A stretch of 10,288 nucleotides of DNA from the NCBI GenBank assembly GCA_036940085.1, contig JALLBK010001379.1, positions 1 through 10,288 on the forward strand, written 5' to 3'. The notes below the pieces were generated by a model, which was not told the origin of the DNA, searched no databases, and was given only the letters and a program-made list of their open reading frames with translations. Position 1 is the first letter of the stretch; the number at the start of each line of letters is the position of its first letter. A program made the position numbers and the translations under genes. Below, piece after piece: positions 8,473-10,288 of the stretch. The DNA comes from Discostella pseudostelligera (lineage: Eukaryota > Bacillariophyta > Thalassiosirophyceae > Thalassiosirales > Thalassiosiraceae).

Positions 8473-9170
8473 ATGACCCGCTCTCTTCTCTCCCTGATTG
8501 TAGCCTCAGTGGCAATCACCGCCACCCACGCTTTTTCTCCCTCAATGCCAGTTCCAGTACGAGCAGCAGCCGCAGCCGATAGGTGCACCGTCCCTATGAT
8601 GGCCGTATTAGATGTGGACAGTGAAGCGGAATTTGATAAAAAAATATCAAGCGCGGGGGATGCACTAGTGATTATTGACTATTCAACAACGTGGTGTGGG
8701 CCGTGCAAGGTGAGTACTATGATTTTTCGGTGGACGTCGGCTTGGCGGGTGCCGCTGATCGCACTTTTTGCACACTAGACATATCATTTCTAATTTACTT
8801 GCTCTGTGCTTCGATGCATCTGAACATTATCTATGTTGTAGGTTATCGCTCCAAAGTTTGATCAATTGAGTGAAGCCTACCCGAATTCCGTTTTCATTAA
8901 GGTACGCCCCAATAAATGTCTTCTTTCGAATCAGTTTGGTGTGTAGTCTTTTGTATTTGATATCTTGTCCTTTTTTACTGATCAATATCATACCTTTGGC
9001 TCGCAAAACAGGTGATTGGTGACGCTACACCAGATGCTTCTAAATTGATGAAGCGTGAGGGAGTTCGATCGGTACCCTCGTTTCATTACTTTAAGAATGG
9101 AGAGAAAGTGGATGTTGTCAACGGTGCCAATGCGGAGGCTATCGAAGCTGCTATTAAGAAGCATGCATAA
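8473..9170 (+). CDS. Plastid-targeted thioredoxin, three exons
   Basis: A thiol-disulfide reductase that reduces target protein disulfides. Exons are 8473-8709, 8842-8901 and 9012-9170, with GT-AG introns of 132 and 110 bp, both phase 0, giving 151 aa. The start ATG 8473 is preceded by aacc; the open frame upstream has no earlier ATG. Residues 1-20 are a signal peptide ending ATHA|FS, followed by a Ser/Pro/Ala/Arg stretch, so import into the complex plastid is likely. The mature domain (from about residue 43) has the buried Asp (D69), the active site WCGPCK (C75, C78), the cis-Pro in VRSVPSF (P121), and FKNGEKVD near the end. Intron 1 falls directly after the active-site Lys, and exon 2 encodes only 20 aa. 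The strand usually reading KVDVDE is KVIGDATPDAS here, so it is not a textbook m- or f-type. Subtype is unresolved. Its upstream region is shared with ArgJ. Confidence 0.93.
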
Positions 9171-9628
9171 ACATTGGGTCATTGGACAATTGTGACTCTA
9201 TTGATAAAGTGGGGAAATCTAATATGTTGGGGGAATTATTAAGTGAATCGGAATGACAGTGGGTGGGCAGCGAATTGAGGAGGGGGGGGGGGCATTGATT
9301 ATTCCGGAATCAATGCATTCATGATGTAATACTACAGTGAATCAGTGTTGCGCAGTATGTCTGCGAGTAATATGTTGCTGTAGGTTTGATAAGACTACTT
9401 CATGATATGGGGCTGGTAGATAAAATCACAGTGCATCGATAATTATGTGAAGGCTTCACTTAACAGAACTACTGAGAACATATCGCTTTAGCAATAATTG
9501 TTTGATTAGAGATTATTCTTCAGATTCAAATAAAGATAGACCACGGTGAATATAACATTCTTATGGGATGGTTCTTGCCGGTGTAATTCAATAAATGGAG
9601 TCTCCAACCATCAGCAATCTCTTAATAA
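9171..9628. other. Convergent intergenic region between thioredoxin and TatA
   Basis: These 458 bp separate the stop codons of two convergent genes and should hold both 3' UTRs. The stretch is AT-rich, with one G run and hairpin at 9282-9315 (listed separately). Plus-strand AATAAA hexamers occur near 9530 and 9590, but they are far from the thioredoxin stop. I see no gene or RNA gene here. Confidence 0.55.
9282..9315 (+). repeat. G11 homopolymer followed by an 8-bp stem hairpin
   Basis: Eleven consecutive G (9282-9292) are followed directly by CATTGATT (9293-9300), a 7-nt loop, and AATCAATG (9308-9315), a perfect 8-bp stem. The block lies about 110-145 nt after the thioredoxin stop, probably in its 3' UTR. 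The exact length of the G run is prone to sequencing error. Confidence 0.5.
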
Positions 9629-10069
9629 TTACTCCTTTTCGGCATCTTTGATCGACTCGGCAATTTCCTTCTTCATCCGCTGCGCCTCTTTCTCTCCCTC
9701 AACCAAACCTTGTTGGAACTCCTTTGGGACTTCTTTCAATTCGCCCGCCATCTTTCCCGCCTCCTTCCCCAATTCGGCCAGTTTCTGTGGGCCAAGAAGG
9801 AACGCTCCAGCAATGAGAATCACGGCAATCTCAGGACCACCAAGTCCAAAGAGCCCCATTGTTTGGACTGATACCATTGAACTGCGCTGCCTTTGGATTG
9901 CCACGGGATGATTCTCTGCAATATATGAAGCCCCCTGTGTGTTTCCGAACGGTGACACAGGTGCAGCGGCAATTGATTTCTGAACACCGAAGGCATTGCC
10001 AGGGGCGAAAGCCAGTGAGTTCCCAATAAGCGCTGCAAACGACGCGATGATTACAAGTGAAGACTTCAT
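9629..10069 (-). CDS. tatA: TatA/Tha4-type Sec-independent (Tat) translocase subunit, plastid-targeted
   Basis: This is a pore-forming-type subunit of the twin-arginine translocase, which moves folded proteins across the thylakoid membrane using the proton gradient. The ORF encodes 146 aa without introns and starts at ATG 10069. Residues 1-20 are a signal peptide ending NSLA|FAPG, the classic complex-plastid cleavage motif, followed by a transit-like region up to about residue 70. The TatA domain starts at MGLFGLGGPEIAVI. Glu80 matches the conserved membrane Glu of Tha4, the short transmembrane helix spans about 79-93, and an amphipathic helix follows (about 95-125). A charged Lys/Glu-rich tail ends the protein. 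The hinge, usually FGP, reads LGP (92-94). 'GPE' plus the short tail fit TatA/Tha4 better than TatB/Hcf106. The expected partner TatC is commonly plastid-encoded in this lineage and is not in the window. Confidence 0.93.
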   Translation of the reverse strand: MKSSLVIIASFAALIGNSLAFAPGNAFGVQKSIAAAPVSPFGNTQGASYIAENHPVAIQRQRSSMVSVQTMGLFGLGGPEIAVILIAGAFLLGPQKLAELGKEAGKMAGELKEVPKEFQQGLVEGEKEAQRMKKEIAESIKDAEKE

Positions 10070-10288
10070 TGTTCTTTGAAACGATTATTGAGAACTACTC
10101 TCCGGGGGCACGTCCGGGCAATGTTTGGAGCTATTTGGGGATCGATTCGGTTATTGCATCAATCTCGATCGATAGATGAGTTGGTTTGGTGCACATCAAG
10201 CGGCTGCCGCTTGCAGACACCATGGGGTGTGGGCGGACAGACGGAGCCAAAGATATGCTGCAAGTCGCGGGCAGTACTAATTCCTATG
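10070..10288 (-). promoter_or_regulatory. Upstream region of the TatA gene to the window edge
   Basis: These 219 bp lie 5' of the TatA start on the minus strand and run to the end of the window. They should contain its 5' UTR and promoter. I see no further coding start and no recognisable promoter element. Confidence 0.4.

Noticed and set aside
9546..9911. Plus-strand open frame of 121 aa
   Set aside because: It lies largely opposite the well-supported TatA gene and starts in the intergenic region; no family features.
1..10288. A new defence, mobile or biosynthetic system
   Set aside because: All clear genes are housekeeping or plastid proteins in alternating orientation. No transposase, integrase, terminal repeats, array or unusual gene cluster was seen.

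Overview
The window reads as nuclear DNA of a photosynthetic stramenopile, most likely a diatom. Several genes are split by short GT-AG introns (76-132 bp). Three consecutive predicted proteins begin with a signal peptide followed by an 'A|F' site (AITA|FS, THA|FS, SLA|FAP). This is the bipartite targeting signature of proteins imported into a red-algal-derived complex plastid. Genus and species cannot be told from the window.

Layout, left to right: (1) 33-782 (+), a histidine phosphatase superfamily protein whose catalytic RHG motif reads RYG. (2) 1089-1677 (-), a small single-pass membrane protein of unknown function, about 171 aa once an assembly artefact is removed. (3) 2348-6133 (+), a six-exon NAD-specific glutamate dehydrogenase of the large GDH2 type, about 1093 aa, probably mitochondrial. 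(4) 6419-8006 (-), a two-exon plastid-targeted ArgJ (ornithine/glutamate N-acetyltransferase), about 496 aa. (5) 8473-9170 (+), a three-exon plastid-targeted thioredoxin, 151 aa. (6) 9629-10069 (-), a plastid-targeted TatA/Tha4-type thylakoid translocase subunit, 146 aa. Neighbours alternate strictly in strand, so the intergenic regions are alternately convergent and divergent.

GDH2 links glutamate to 2-oxoglutarate and ammonium in the mitochondrion, and ArgJ uses glutamate as acetyl acceptor in arginine/ornithine synthesis in the plastid. Two nitrogen-metabolism genes therefore sit tail to tail. ArgJ and the thioredoxin share a 466-bp divergent upstream region and both enter the plastid, as does the Tat subunit.

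Two places (N at 1333 and at 5972) are assembly artefacts. In each, an exact or near-exact 72-bp stretch is repeated on both sides of a single N, which adds 73 bp and breaks the reading frame of the gene there. I saw no mobile element, CRISPR, RNA gene or convincing new multi-gene system. The most interesting biology is the RYG substitution in the phosphatase-like protein and the unassigned membrane protein.
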